The notes beneath the pieces are model-generated. The model worked only from the letters and a program-made list of their open reading frames with translations, searched no databases and was not told the origin of the DNA. DNA of 64,000 nucleotides from Brachybacterium halotolerans. GTDB lineage: Bacteria > Actinomycetota > Actinomycetes > Actinomycetales > Dermabacteraceae. Within the stretch, counting starts at the first letter, position 1. Each line of letters begins with the position of its first letter. Shown piece by piece: positions 1-9,126 of the stretch. The stretch spans positions 1 through 64,000 of the forward strand of contig NZ_JAEDAJ010000014.1 of NCBI RefSeq assembly GCF_016623465.1, written 5' to 3'. Position numbers and translations under genes: made by a program.

Positions 1-39
1 CCGCGCCTCATGCGTCGGCCTGTCGTCGATCGAGCCGTC

Positions 40-681
40 TCAGCCCTCGCGCGGCGCCTTCGCGAGGTTCGCGCGCAGCTCCTCGGCGTTCTGGCGCATG
101 ACGTACGCCGGGCGGTCGCGCTCGACCCTCCACGACTCGCTGAGCGGGCTCACGTCGACCGCATCGAACCCGAACTCGTCGTACAGCTTCGTCGCGAACT
201 CGAGTGCCTCGGCATCATCGCTGGAGACCGCGAGCGCCCGACGGTCCGGCGTGCCCGCCGGGGCGACGTCGGTCGTGATGTCGGCGGCGGGGATGTGGTT
301 GAAGGGCTTGACGACCTTCGACGTCGGCAGGTGCCCCTGGAGCAGCTGCGATGTGGTGGTCTCGCCCGCGTCCAATGCCGGGATCTGCCCGTCGCGGCCT
401 GGGTAGTAGTTGTTCGTGTCCAGGACGATCTTCCCGGCGAGCGGCTCGACGGGGATCTGGTCGATCGCCTTCAGGGGCACGGTCACCACGACCACGTCGC
501 CTGCCTCGCCCGCCTCCGTCGCGGTCGCGGCGCGCGCGCCGTCACCGAGCTCGGAGACGAGATCCGCCAGCGTCTCGGGCCCCCGCGAGTTCGCGATGAC
601 CACGTCGTATCCCGCCGTCAGGGCCGCACGTGCGACCTGGCTGCCGATGTTGCCTGCACCGATGATTCCGATGGTTGTCAT
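40..681 (-). CDS. F420/NADP oxidoreductase-like NAD(P)-binding protein
   Basis: A 213-residue cytoplasmic protein that starts with a Rossmann dinucleotide-binding loop, G8-A-G10-N-I-G13. An NSRGP segment follows the second strand, as in NADPH-dependent F420 reductases and related small NADP oxidoreductases. Other family landmarks are a VLDTNNYYPGRDG stretch and KVVKPFNHI. This places it in the F420-dependent NADP reductase superfamily (established family knowledge), but F420 dependence cannot be read from sequence and many actinobacterial members use NADP(H) on unknown substrates. A paralogue of similar length lies at 27848-28555 and shares these motifs. The gene is monocistronic, and its neighbour at 810-1157 is on the same strand 128 bp upstream. 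Confidence 0.85.
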   Translation of the reverse strand: MTTIGIIGAGNIGSQVARAALTAGYDVVIANSRGPETLADLVSELGDGARAATATEAGEAGDVVVVTVPLKAIDQIPVEPLAGKIVLDTNNYYPGRDGQIPALDAGETTTSQLLQGHLPTSKVVKPFNHIPAADITTDVAPAGTPDRRALAVSSDDAEALEFATKLYDEFGFDAVDVSPLSESWRVERDRPAYVMRQNAEELRANLAKAPREG

Positions 682-809
682 GCGTGGTGCAGCGCATGAC
701 GGGCCGAGGTGTTCCCGCCGCGTGAGGATGTGACGGCGCGTGTCGGCGGGGCCGGACGGGAGGGTCGCGGCACGGAACGGGAGCGGTGGGATCGTCGTGC
801 CCTGAGCGG

Positions 810-1157
810 TCAGCCGACCGTCCGCCGGCCCCCGGAGTGGATGTGCACGTGCAGATGCTTCGAGTCCTGGTATGCGCCGAGGTTCGTGGTGACGGCGGCG
901 GCGCCGTGTTCCTGCTCGACCCCGCCCGCCACCTCCTTCACGGCTGCCGACAGGGCCGCCAGGTCCTCGGCATCGTCCGGAGAAGTGTCCGTGAGCGAGG
1001 GGATGTGCGACTTCGGGACCACCACGATGTGCACTTCCCAGAACGGGCGGGTGTGGTGGAAGGCGAGCACACGCCGGCTCTCGAATACGACGTCGAGGAG
1101 GTCGGGGCGCGGAATGGCGATGTCGCAGTAGAAGTCGCTCCCGGAATACGAAGCCAT
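810..1157 (-). CDS. HIT-family nucleotide hydrolase/transferase
   Basis: A 115-residue protein with the histidine-triad signature HLHVHIH at residues 101-107, near the C terminus as usual for the family. HIT proteins hydrolyse or transfer nucleoside monophosphates from phosphoramidates and dinucleoside polyphosphates, with the central histidine as nucleophile. The upstream VHIVVVPKSHIPSL segment (about residues 42-55) is the usual strand-turn that packs on the nucleotide. The exact substrate cannot be inferred. It stands alone between an MFS gene and an NAD(P)-binding protein on the same strand. A second, sequence-divergent HIT protein is encoded at 51821-52291. Confidence 0.88.
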   Translation of the reverse strand: MASYSGSDFYCDIAIPRPDLLDVVFESRRVLAFHHTRPFWEVHIVVVPKSHIPSLTDTSPDDAEDLAALSAAVKEVAGGVEQEHGAAAVTTNLGAYQDSKHLHVHIHSGGRRTVG

Positions 1158-1238
1158 ACGGTCATCATGGCCGACGTTCAGTGTCGAAGCGTCTGCAGGG
1201 GCATCGCGTTCGTCGTCGCCAGACTGGCAGAAGTCTCG

Positions 1239-2459
1239 TCACCCGAGTGTGCGCATTCGAGACGCGGTCCAGGCGGCGGCGAGGCCGAGCGACGCGACGG
1301 GGATGACCAGCAGGCCCACCGGGCTCAGCGCGTCGGAGAGCTGACCGGCAAGAGCGCTCCCGGCTGCGGCGGAGATCAGGCTGACGGCGACGAGCTGCGA
1401 GTAGCCGCGTGCGACGGCGTCCGCCGTGGAGACCCGGTCGAGCAGCGCGGATTTCACGACCGTGGCGGGTGCAGTCGATGCGCCCAGGATCATCATCGCG
1501 AGAACCAGAAGGCCGGGAGACCCTGCGCTCAGCCGGACGAGCAGCGCGGAGATCGCGCATCCGGCCAGGACCTCGGGCAGTAGTCGCCGGCGATGAGTCG
1601 GGATCGGTCTCGTGCCGATGATCAGTGCGGTGAGCACCTCGCCGCACGCGAGCGCTGCGAAGCCCACGCCGACGAGGACCGGCCTTCCCGCGGAGGCCAT
1701 CGCCGCGGGGACGCCAACACCCGTGGCGCCGACGGCGATGCCGCCCAGTGCTTCCGCGCACAGGATCGTCCGCAAACCGGGTGACGGGCGGGATCCTCGG
1801 GCAGGGCGACGCTCTGGGTCGGTTCGACCCGCGTGTGACCGGTGCACATCCGCAGCCACGGTACCCCGATCACGCTTCAGGTCGCGCGGGAGGGCGAAGA
1901 CGAGGGACGCGCCGAGGATCGAGGCCGCCGAGAGGGCAAGGGCCAGTGCGGGTCCGCGCAGCAGAAGTGCGAGCGACAGCAGCAGCGGTCCGACGGCGAC
2001 CGCCGTCTGGAACAGTGCGGCGAGCAGTGCGTAGGAGGCGCTGCGCTCCGAGGGCTCAGCGAGCGCGAGCGGAAGCCAACCGCGAGCGGCCGCGGTGATC
2101 GCCGGGATGCAGGTCCCGCCGGTCAGCGCCAGGACCGCGAGGGCCCAGAGCGGCCCGTCGAGAAAACCCACCGCGGTGAACAGGCCCAGGCCTGCGGCGC
2201 ACGAGGCTCCCGCCAGGAGGAGCAGCCCGCGTTCGTGCCCGCGCTCCATGAGCACGCCCTGGACGGTCAGGCCGATCGCGTTGCCGAGCCCGAACAGGGC
2301 GCTGATCGTGCCCGCTGCGCGCAGCGACCCCGTCCACTCCTGCACGCTCAGTACGATCCCCAGGGACAGCATCCCCAGGGGAAGTGCGCTGAGCAGGACG
2401 GCGAAGAGTCGGCGGACAATCCCCGGCGTGCGCAGGATCGTGGAATACGGGTTCGGCAT
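1239..2459 (-). CDS. MFS transporter
   Basis: A 406-residue integral membrane protein with about twelve hydrophobic segments separated by a central hydrophilic loop (HRSHAGRTDPERRP region), the normal 6+6 layout of the major facilitator superfamily. The start is set at the internal Met (MPNPYST) because GGAGG lies 6 bases upstream at 2466-2470. A start 30 bases further upstream would add ten residues and has no such site. Substrate unknown; a CynX/NimT-like or drug-efflux role is possible. It has no operon partner: the downstream gene is 81 bp away and the upstream neighbour, exonuclease III, ends 142 bp away. Confidence 0.85.
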   Translation of the reverse strand: MPNPYSTILRTPGIVRRLFAVLLSALPLGMLSLGIVLSVQEWTGSLRAAGTISALFGLGNAIGLTVQGVLMERGHERGLLLLAGASCAAGLGLFTAVGFLDGPLWALAVLALTGGTCIPAITAAARGWLPLALAEPSERSASYALLAALFQTAVAVGPLLLSLALLLRGPALALALSAASILGASLVFALPRDLKRDRGTVAADVHRSHAGRTDPERRPARGSRPSPGLRTILCAEALGGIAVGATGVGVPAAMASAGRPVLVGVGFAALACGEVLTALIIGTRPIPTHRRRLLPEVLAGCAISALLVRLSAGSPGLLVLAMMILGASTAPATVVKSALLDRVSTADAVARGYSQLVAVSLISAAAGSALAGQLSDALSPVGLLVIPVASLGLAAAWTASRMRTLG

Positions 2460-2601
2460 GGCATGCCTCCGGAGAGGATGCCCACCCACCCGGGAGCCGA
2501 ACTCCCTTGACGAACGGCACGCCGGTCGGCTGCCGCGATACGGGAATCGTACGACCGATCGTTCCCCGCCGCATCCGTTGATGCGTCCAGTCCTGGAGCC
2601 C

Positions 2602-3588
2602 TCAGACCCCGTACTCCACGATCACCGGGGCATGGTCGGACAGCCGAGTCCCCGCCACCTCCCGGTCCACGGCCGCCCAGCGTGCGCTGCGAGCGAGCCG
2701 CGGGGTGGCCAGGTGGTAGTCGATGCGCCAGCCCGCGTCGTTCGCGAAGGACTGCCCGAGCCAGGACCACCACGAGTACGGGCCGTCCTCCTCGGGATGC
2801 AGCGAGCGCACGACGTCGACGAGCGTCCGCGGGCCCAGCTGCTGCCCGAACCACTCCCGCTCCTCGGGCAGGAATCCGTCGTTCTGCTGGTTGCGGCGCC
2901 ACGCCGCGAGGTCCTGGCGGGTGTGGGCGATGTTCATGTCGCCCATCAGCAGGTACTCGCGCCCGGCCGCCGCGGCGGCGCGACGGGTCCGCGTGAGGTA
3001 GGTCGAAAAGGCGGCCATGAACGCCATCTTGCGCGCGTACCGGGCGCCGCCGTCGGGCGCCTCGCGCATCCGCTCGGGCCGCTGCAGCTCCGCCGGCAGA
3101 CCGCCCTTGGGGAGGTAGAGGCTCGCGATCGTCACCGGAGCATCTGCGAGGTCCACCTCGATGTACCGCCCCTGGTCGGCGAAGGGGCGCAGGCCTCGCA
3201 GGAGGACGACGCTGTCTGCTGCAGGGACCTCAGTGAGCAGCGGCGCCCCGTTCGATGCGCTCGGCCGCACACCGGATGCGGACGGCCCCGCCAGGAGCGC
3301 GGCGCCGCTCCACGTGCGCACGGCCGCGGGCGGCTGCCGCGTCAGCACCGCGACCCCGTTGCGTCCGGGGACGCTGCCGGTGTCGAGGGCCGCGTGGTAC
3401 TCGTCGAAGGCACCGCCCGGCAGCTTGTCGGCCTGGGCACGAACCTCCTGCAGTGCGATCACGTCGCATCCGCGCTCGCGCAGCCAGTCGCCGAAGCCGC
3501 GGCGAAGGGTCGCGCGGATGCCGTTGATGTTCACGGTCGCGATGCGCAGCGACGTGCCCGCGCCGCCGAAGGTGACCGGGCCGGTCAT
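2602..3588 (-). CDS. xthA: Exodeoxyribonuclease III (AP endonuclease family)
   Basis: A 328-residue Mg-dependent endonuclease/exonuclease/phosphatase-fold DNA repair enzyme. Family motifs appear in order: ATVNINGIR (about 17-25), LQEVR with metal-binding Glu48, YLPKG, GDMNIAH (catalytic Asp/Asn pair) and SDHAPV near the C terminus (catalytic Asp318-His319). It would cut at abasic sites and trim 3' ends in base-excision repair. It is about 60 residues longer than E. coli Xth, with an insertion between the first and second thirds. The start ATG overlaps the stop of the upstream NUDIX gene as ATGA (3585-3588), so the two are translationally coupled, which would fit a shared role in handling oxidative nucleotide damage (inference). 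Confidence 0.93.
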   Translation of the reverse strand: MTGPVTFGGAGTSLRIATVNINGIRATLRRGFGDWLRERGCDVIALQEVRAQADKLPGGAFDEYHAALDTGSVPGRNGVAVLTRQPPAAVRTWSGAALLAGPSASGVRPSASNGAPLLTEVPAADSVVLLRGLRPFADQGRYIEVDLADAPVTIASLYLPKGGLPAELQRPERMREAPDGGARYARKMAFMAAFSTYLTRTRRAAAAAGREYLLMGDMNIAHTRQDLAAWRRNQQNDGFLPEEREWFGQQLGPRTLVDVVRSLHPEEDGPYSWWSWLGQSFANDAGWRIDYHLATPRLARSARWAAVDREVAGTRLSDHAPVIVEYGV

Positions 3589-4133
3589 CGCAGCACCTGC
3601 CGCGCGACCTCGATCCTCCGCGCGCAGCCCGGCGCCAGACCATCGGGCAAGGCATCGACGGCGAACCAGCGCACGTCGCAGCTCTCCTCGCTCACCACGA
3701 TCCGGGCCGACGGGTCCGCGACCGCGGTGAAGCCGATGTCCCAGTGGGCGCGGCACGTGAAGGCGCCGGCCAGCTCGTGGCGGTCCAGATCGGTGATCGA
3801 GGCCGTGGCGAGGGCGAGGCCTTCGAGCCCGGACTCCTCGCGCGCTTCGCGCAGGGCGGCGTCGGCCAGACTCGCGTCCTCCCGCTCGAGGTGTCCGCCG
3901 ACCTGCACCCAGAAACCGCCCTTGCGGTGGAAGCACAGCAGCACCTGCGCGCCGTCGGGCGAGAACACGAAGGTCGAGGCCGTCACGTGCTCGGGCGCGA
4001 GGCCCTTCCACAGTGCGGCTACGCCCTGCTCCCGGACGAAGGCGAGATAGGCATCGCGACCGCGGAGGGCCGGAGCGGCCTCGAGGGCGCGCAGAACGTC
4101 GGCGAGCATCGGGTCATCGGAGTCGGAGTGCAC
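3585..4133 (-). CDS. NUDIX hydrolase
   Basis: A 182-residue protein with a Nudix box at about residues 79-103 (GGHLERED followed by LREAREESGL), with one extra residue in the central spacing compared with the strict consensus, as in several actinobacterial members. It would hydrolyse a nucleoside-diphosphate-linked compound; the substrate is unknown. The start is a GTG (4131-4133) with no purine-rich ribosome site. A CAATCG box lies just upstream, so a leaderless start is possible. The gene is first in a two-gene operon and its TGA overlaps the exonuclease III start. That pairing suggests, without proving, clean-up of damaged nucleotides. Confidence 0.88.
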   Translation of the reverse strand: MHSDSDDPMLADVLRALEAAPALRGRDAYLAFVREQGVAALWKGLAPEHVTASTFVFSPDGAQVLLCFHRKGGFWVQVGGHLEREDASLADAALREAREESGLEGLALATASITDLDRHELAGAFTCRAHWDIGFTAVADPSARIVVSEESCDVRWFAVDALPDGLAPGCARRIEVARQVLR

Positions 4134-4217
4134 CCGACGATTGTCCCCGCTCGGCCCGCTCTTCCGGACATCTCCTCGGCCGACTCTCCCGGACGTCTGC
4201 TCCGTGCACCTGCGCGC

Positions 4218-4700
4218 TCAGAGCTCCGTCTTGCCTGAGACGCCGGGGCCCTCGTCCCCGCTGAGCTTCGCGACCAGCATCTTCGCGGCGGCGACGGGGC
4301 GCGGCCCCGGGATCCCCCAGTACTGCCCGGACTCGCCGCGGACCTTCACGAGGCCGAGGTCGGGATCGTCGGCCCCCTGCGGGAAGTAAGCCTCCAGCTG
4401 GTCGTCCCACAGCTCCTCGACCTTCGCCCGGTCCTCCACGAACTCGGCGGCGCCGGCCACGGACAGCCAGCTGCCCGTCTCCGCGAATGCGAGGTTGACC
4501 TGCGGGTTCCCTTGCAGGGCGGTGCCCTGCTCGCCGCTGCGGCCGACGAAGAACCACACGCTCGCGTCGTCCTCCACGCGCATGGGCGTCATGGGATGGG
4601 AAACGATCTTGCCGTCGAGCACCGTGGAGAGCATGACGAAGCGCTGCTCCCGCATGATCTCGACGGTCTTCTCCTGGGTGAGCTCCCCGGGATGCGACAT
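4218..4700 (-). CDS. Pyridoxamine 5'-phosphate oxidase-fold stress protein
   Basis: A 160-residue single-domain protein of the split-barrel flavin/F420-binding fold, of the type annotated as general stress protein 26. Recognisable parts are the N-terminal TVEIMREQRFVMLST helix-strand, the VSHPMTPMRVEDD turn and the WFFVGRSGEQ loop that contacts the flavin phosphate. Members bind FMN, FAD or F420, and few have known substrates. A clear AAGGAG site lies 5 bases before the ATG. It is monocistronic and diverges from the DUF1905 gene that starts 151 bp away. Confidence 0.85.
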   Translation of the reverse strand: MSHPGELTQEKTVEIMREQRFVMLSTVLDGKIVSHPMTPMRVEDDASVWFFVGRSGEQGTALQGNPQVNLAFAETGSWLSVAGAAEFVEDRAKVEELWDDQLEAYFPQGADDPDLGLVKVRGESGQYWGIPGPRPVAAAKMLVAKLSGDEGPGVSGKTEL

Positions 4701-4851
4701 GTCTTCTCCTTCGATCGCTCGGTGCGCTCGGGGAGCGCGTGCTGCGCTCGGCGAACGCGGGCGGACGGTGCGTCCGCCGGGCTCGCGACACTACGCGCCG
4801 GATCCGACGAAGGACAGGACGGCCGACGGGGAGAGGGCGCATGCTTGCCCC

Positions 4852-5145
4852 GTGGACCTCTCCTTCGACACCACGCTGATCTCCTGGCGCGGCCCCGCGC
4901 CGTTCGTCTTCGCGCCCGTGCCCGAGGACGAGTCCGACGCGATCGCCGACGTCGCCTCGCTGGTCACCTACGGGTGGGGAGCGATCCCCGTGGTCGCGAC
5001 CATCGAAGGCATCGAGTTCACGACGTCGCTGTTCCCGCGCGAAGGGGTCTACCTCGTGCCCGTGAAGGTCGCGGTGCAGCGCGCGACCGACCTGGGCGTC
5101 GGGGACGACGTGCATGTGGATCTGCACCTGGAGGTGCGGGACTGA
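4852..5145 (+). CDS. DUF1905 small protein
   Basis: A 97-residue protein matching the DUF1905 pattern: an N-terminal strand ending in WRGPAPFVFAPVP, the central GWGAIPVVATIEG and the C-terminal GDDVHVDLHLEV. The function of the family is unknown. The GTG at 4852 is chosen because the longer frame upstream has atypical composition, and a CATGCT box 6 bases before the GTG fits a leaderless promoter, a pattern seen at many genes here. It is transcribed away from the PPOX-fold gene and converges on the LLM oxidoreductase 37 bp downstream. Confidence 0.8.
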   Translation: MDLSFDTTLISWRGPAPFVFAPVPEDESDAIADVASLVTYGWGAIPVVATIEGIEFTTSLFPREGVYLVPVKVAVQRATDLGVGDDVHVDLHLEVRD

Positions 5146-5182
5146 GCCGGACCCGGCTCCTTCCTGCGGCGCTCGCAGCAGA

Positions 5183-6247
5183 TCAGATCCGGTCTCCCTC
5201 CACAGGCCCCTCAGTGTTCGGCTTCCAGCCCAGCGCGGGCGCGACGTGCTGCGCGAAGGACTCGAGGATGTGCAGGTTCAGGTCGACACCGGCCTGCGAG
5301 GGGATCGTGAGCATGAGGGTGTCGGCGCTCTGCACGGCCGCGTCGGCCCTCAGCTGCTCGATCAGCTGATCGGGCTCGCCGGTGAAGGTGCGGCCGAAGG
5401 TCGAGCGCATGCCGTCGATGATGCCGATCTGGTCGGCGCCCTCGCCCGGGCGCATGCCGAACAGCAGCCGGTCCTGCTCGTCGACGATCGGGAACACGCT
5501 GCGCGAGACGGACACGCGCGGGCGCCCGGTGTGCCCGGCCTCCCGGTAGGCGGCGCGGAAGCGGTCGATCTGCTCGGCCTGGAGGTCGCCGAACGACTCC
5601 CCTGTCGCCTCCGTGAGCAGGGTCGAGCTCATGAGGTTCAGCCCCATGCGGCCCACGTTCTCGGCGCTCTCGCGGCTGCCCGCGCCCCACCAGATGTGGT
5701 CGGCGAGGTCGGGGGAGTGTGGTTCGATGCGCAGTCCCGCCCCGGGCGCGGCGCTCGACATATATCCGTTCTCGACGGCGCGGGCCATGGGCTCCCCGCG
5801 CACGGCGCGCAGGAACAGGTCGAACTTCTCGCGGGCCACGTCGGCGCCGCGCGGGTCGGTCGAGCCGTGGTAGCCGAAGGACTCCCAGCCGCGCTCGGCC
5901 GGCTCGGGGCTCCCGCGGGAGACGCCGAGGGCCACGCGGCCGTCGGCCAGCAGATCGAGTGCCGCGGCCTCCTCGGCCAGGTAGAGGGGGTTCTCGTAGC
6001 GCATGTCGATGACGCCGGTGCCCACCTCGATCCGCTCGGTGCGCGCCGCGGCGGCGGCGAGCAGCGGCATCGGCGAGGCCGATTGCCGGGCGAAGTGGTG
6101 GACGCGGAAGTAGGCGCCGTTCACGCCCAGCTCGTCCGCGCCCGCGGAGATGTCGACGGCGTCGTGCAGCATCTGCCGCGCGTCGACGCCGGGAGCGCCC
6201 ACGGCGATGCCGTAGTGACCGAAGCTCAGGAATCCGAAGGCTCGCAT
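5183..6247 (-). CDS. LLM-class (luciferase-like) flavin oxidoreductase
   Basis: A 354-residue TIM-barrel protein of the bacterial luciferase-like monooxygenase family. Visible landmarks are GTGVIDMRYENPLYLAEE (flavin pocket), LALGVSRGSPE-type loop at DGRVALGVSRG, and a late VSVSRSVFPI strand. These enzymes use reduced FMN or F420 to oxidise or reduce varied substrates; neither cofactor nor substrate can be assigned. A TAGGGT box lies about 10 bases upstream of the ATG. It differs from the DszA-type LLM enzyme at 21381-22739 in length and motifs. No partner gene is adjacent. Confidence 0.85.
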   Translation of the reverse strand: MRAFGFLSFGHYGIAVGAPGVDARQMLHDAVDISAGADELGVNGAYFRVHHFARQSASPMPLLAAAAARTERIEVGTGVIDMRYENPLYLAEEAAALDLLADGRVALGVSRGSPEPAERGWESFGYHGSTDPRGADVAREKFDLFLRAVRGEPMARAVENGYMSSAAPGAGLRIEPHSPDLADHIWWGAGSRESAENVGRMGLNLMSSTLLTEATGESFGDLQAEQIDRFRAAYREAGHTGRPRVSVSRSVFPIVDEQDRLLFGMRPGEGADQIGIIDGMRSTFGRTFTGEPDQLIEQLRADAAVQSADTLMLTIPSQAGVDLNLHILESFAQHVAPALGWKPNTEGPVEGDRI

Positions 6248-6399
6248 AGTGGGACCAACCCTATCCGGTCATTGAATATTCCACGACAGTGGCGGGCGCT
6301 CCGTCGCGAGGCCCGGGACCCGCGCTCCGACGACGTCCTCCGACGACGCCCTCCGACGGAGCCTGCCGCCGGGACGACCGCTGCTGGGATGGACCGCTG

Positions 6400-6621
6400 C
6401 TACCGGGCCGCATTGCGCGGATGCCGCTTCGCCGCCCGCTCGTTGCCGCGCCGGTAGTTCCCGGTCAGACGCGCCATGAGCTCCTGCGCGTCCCCGGCCC
6501 CGGCGTCCTCGAGGAAGTCGGCGGCGCGCCGGCCGCGCAGGGTGTTGGCCGGCCTGCCGTGGTGCAGGATCACCACGTCCTCGCCGCGCTCGACGTACTC
6601 GAACCCCTCGGGTCTGCCCAT
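6400..6621 (-). CDS. Small conserved actinobacterial protein
   Basis: A 73-residue protein with a compact N-terminal half (GFEYVERGEDVVILHHGRPAN) and a helical, basic C terminus (NYRRGNERAAKRH). The ATG at 6621 is used because the reading frame upstream of it is arginine-rich and shadow-like. I recall similar small hypothetical proteins in Micrococcales, but no function is known to me. It sits between the LLM gene and the VOC gene on the same strand with short gaps, so co-transcription with the VOC gene is possible. Confidence 0.65.
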   Translation of the reverse strand: MGRPEGFEYVERGEDVVILHHGRPANTLRGRRAADFLEDAGAGDAQELMARLTGNYRRGNERAAKRHPRNAAR

Positions 6622-6652
6622 GGCGGCACGGTACGTCCGACGCGCGGGCGGG

Positions 6653-7123
6653 TCACGCGGTTTCCGCGCTCGAGCCGTCGGCCCCGGCCGCTGAGGGACC
6701 GTGCTCACCGGGCACCACGAACGCCCAGAGCACGCCGAAGCGGTCCGTGACCTGACCGTAGTGGTCGCCCCACGGGGCGAGGGCGAAGGGCATCGCGACG
6801 CGACCGCCGCCGCTGACGAGGGCGTCGATGAGCGCGTTCGCCTCCGCCGTCGTCTCGAGGCCGATGAGGAAGGAGTACACATCCGAGGACACCACGGGCT
6901 GGTCGGGCCCCACGGCGTCGCCGCCCGTGAGCGTGATGCGGCCTCCGTGCAGCTCCGCGTGGGCGACCGCGTCCTGCGGGGGCTGGAAGGGGAAGCCCTC
7001 GGTCGGGAAGGCGCCGTAGTGGGTGATCTGCAGCTCGCCGCCGAACACGTCGGCGTAGTGGCGGAAGGCCTCGTCGGCCGTGCCGGGGAAGCTGATGTAC
7101 GGGGCGAAGGTGGGAGAAGCCAT
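6653..7123 (-). CDS. VOC superfamily (PhnB/glyoxalase-like) protein
   Basis: A 156-residue protein of the PhnB-type vicinal-oxygen-chelate family: APYISFPGTADEAFRHYADVFGGE at the N terminus (written here only as a family landmark split over residues 7-30), then GFPFQPPQDAVAHAEL and the C-terminal PWGDHYGQVTDRFGVLWAF. The typical member is a 3-demethylubiquinone-like or unknown metal-dependent enzyme, and no substrate can be assigned. GAAGGA lies 8 bases before the ATG. Divergent from the lipoprotein gene at 7271. Confidence 0.85.
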   Translation of the reverse strand: MASPTFAPYISFPGTADEAFRHYADVFGGELQITHYGAFPTEGFPFQPPQDAVAHAELHGGRITLTGGDAVGPDQPVVSSDVYSFLIGLETTAEANALIDALVSGGGRVAMPFALAPWGDHYGQVTDRFGVLWAFVVPGEHGPSAAGADGSSAETA

Positions 7124-7270
7124 GGCGGGTGTCCTTCGGGGTGGGTGCCGGGCGGGCGCCGGGGCAGGTGCCGGACAGTATCACCCGGATGTGACCCCCG
7201 TTAACCTGGGCGAGGCAGGGCAGGGCACGTCGCATCGGAGCGCGGGCCCGCCGGCGGGGAGGGAGGGGAC

Positions 7271-8962
7271 ATGCGCGCTCGACGACGCGCAGCGGCAGCG
7301 GCCGCCGCCGTGCTGCTGGTCCTCACGGGCTGCTCCGTCCCCGAGCCCTCCGACTGGACCTACCACCATTCGGCCCTGCTGCGCCCGGCCGATGACCTGC
7401 GCACCATCGGCGACGCGTGGCGCGAGAGCCTCACCGAGGGGGCGGTGCGCGCGAACGTCCCCGCCGATGCCGCCTGCTACTTCCATCTCGAGGGCGGCGC
7501 GATCCAGGACGACGTCGTCTGCGGGCCCACGCGTCGCGCCGGCCACAGCGCGACGATCTGGCAGCAGGCGTCGATCACGTCGTTCTACCAGCGCAGCGGC
7601 GAGGTCGCGCTGACGCTCGGCGGCGACGGCAGCTTCCATGACGTCGACCCCCGCAGCGTCGGCGAGCTGCGCGCGGCCGACGGCTCGGAGCCCGACCTCA
7701 CGGTCTCCATCGGCCCGCCGCGCGGCACCGAGCTCGCCGCGGGCGAGTCCGTCGAGGTCCCCGCGCGCCTCCAGACGGCCGACGACCGCTTGACCTACGG
7801 CGGCTGCATGCTCACCGACAGCGCCCTGTGCACGGTCGACACCGCGGGCGACAGCGGCCGCCGCATCCTCGGTCTCGCCGGCCGCGAGGTCCTCGTCGTC
7901 TTCCAGGAGGTCCAGGACGCGGGGTACGCCGCCGAGCCCTACGACGCCGCGCCCGGCACGCACCTGATGGCGGTCACCATCGTCAACACCCGGTCCGAGG
8001 GCGTGGCCGGCGGGGGCGGGTCGGGAGAGGGGGAGTCCGACGGGGCGGAGCTCGCCACGCTCATGCCCGTGGGCACGGAGGGAGCGCTGGGCGGCGCGGA
8101 GGGCGGCACGCTCACGGCCTCCCTCGCCGTCGGCGACGAGAAGCCGCAGGGGCTCGGCGACCTCCCCGAGACCACGGTGACCGCCGACGAGGTGTTCGAC
8201 CGGCTCAGCAGCGACGCCCCGCCGTCGGCCGACGAGGACAAGCCGGCGGGCACGACCGTCCGCCTCGTGGCCGTCTCCGACGACGATCCCGTCGTCGTCA
8301 TGGTCTCCGACGGGGCGCACGAGGCCGCCTTCCGCAGCGACGACGCGCCGACCGCGGCGACGGTCCCCGCGGACCAGCAGGACTTCTTCCCGATCATCGA
8401 CCCGTACGGCGACACCCTGCCCGCCGGGATGTCCCTCGGCGTCGACGGCACGCTCGACCTCGGCGGACGCACGACGCACGACACGATGCCCGTCGAGCTG
8501 CGGGCGGAGGTCTCCGCGCTCTCGAACGACGACGAGCACGTGCTGGGCACCGACGACCACGGGCGCCCCCGGGCCATCGCCTTCCGCCCCGAGGGCGCGC
8601 ACCGTGCGACGTACGTGCCCCGCGTCGAGATCCGGGACGCGGAGCTCACGACCGGTGACAGGACCATCCGGCTGAAGGGCGCGGCGGACGATGAGGCCGC
8701 GGAGGCGCGCGCGACAGCCACGGCCGACCTCTCCGGGATCGACGCCCCCGATCCCGCGGCCCCCGTCGGCGCGGACGACGAGGAGACCGCGCTCTGGGAC
8801 GTCTGGCTCCAGGCCCACGTGGTGCTGCACCTCGATCTCGCCGATCACCAGGACGGCGCCCTGCCGTCCGACCAGCCGGAGCACCTGGAGTGGTCGCAGG
8901 ACGTCGACGAGTCGCCCGGGATCTTCGGCGCTCCCGGCTTCGCGACCGTCGACGGCTGGTGA
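7271..8962 (+). CDS. Large lipoprotein of unknown function
   Basis: A 563-residue exported lipoprotein. The first 21 residues form an Arg-rich n-region, an Ala/Leu core and a lipobox LTGC, with Cys21 as the lipidated residue. The mature part is very acidic (many Asp-Asp and Glu-Asp pairs) and has no motif I recognise. It contains a Gly/Ser-rich linker (about residues 244-260) and a WDVWLQAHVVLHLDL stretch near the end. A TAACCT box at 7202-7207 and a GGGAGGGAGGGG site before the ATG support this start. It is followed 164 bp later by a glycerophosphodiester phosphodiesterase with its own upstream box. The role on the cell surface is unknown. Confidence 0.75.
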   Translation: MRARRRAAAAAAAVLLVLTGCSVPEPSDWTYHHSALLRPADDLRTIGDAWRESLTEGAVRANVPADAACYFHLEGGAIQDDVVCGPTRRAGHSATIWQQASITSFYQRSGEVALTLGGDGSFHDVDPRSVGELRAADGSEPDLTVSIGPPRGTELAAGESVEVPARLQTADDRLTYGGCMLTDSALCTVDTAGDSGRRILGLAGREVLVVFQEVQDAGYAAEPYDAAPGTHLMAVTIVNTRSEGVAGGGGSGEGESDGAELATLMPVGTEGALGGAEGGTLTASLAVGDEKPQGLGDLPETTVTADEVFDRLSSDAPPSADEDKPAGTTVRLVAVSDDDPVVVMVSDGAHEAAFRSDDAPTAATVPADQQDFFPIIDPYGDTLPAGMSLGVDGTLDLGGRTTHDTMPVELRAEVSALSNDDEHVLGTDDHGRPRAIAFRPEGAHRATYVPRVEIRDAELTTGDRTIRLKGAADDEAAEARATATADLSGIDAPDPAAPVGADDEETALWDVWLQAHVVLHLDLADHQDGALPSDQPEHLEWSQDVDESPGIFGAPGFATVDGW

Positions 8963-9126
8963 CCGGGTCCCGGGCCGATGGGTCGCGGCCCGTCCGCGGT
9001 CCTGCGCCGCGCCCCGGCGAACATGCGCTGACGGCCGGACTCCGTGCGGGGAACATCGGGCGAACACTTCGGCATCGCGGCGCGCGCGCCGTCGTCGGCC
9101 GGGGCGATCCCGCACAGGATGAAGAC

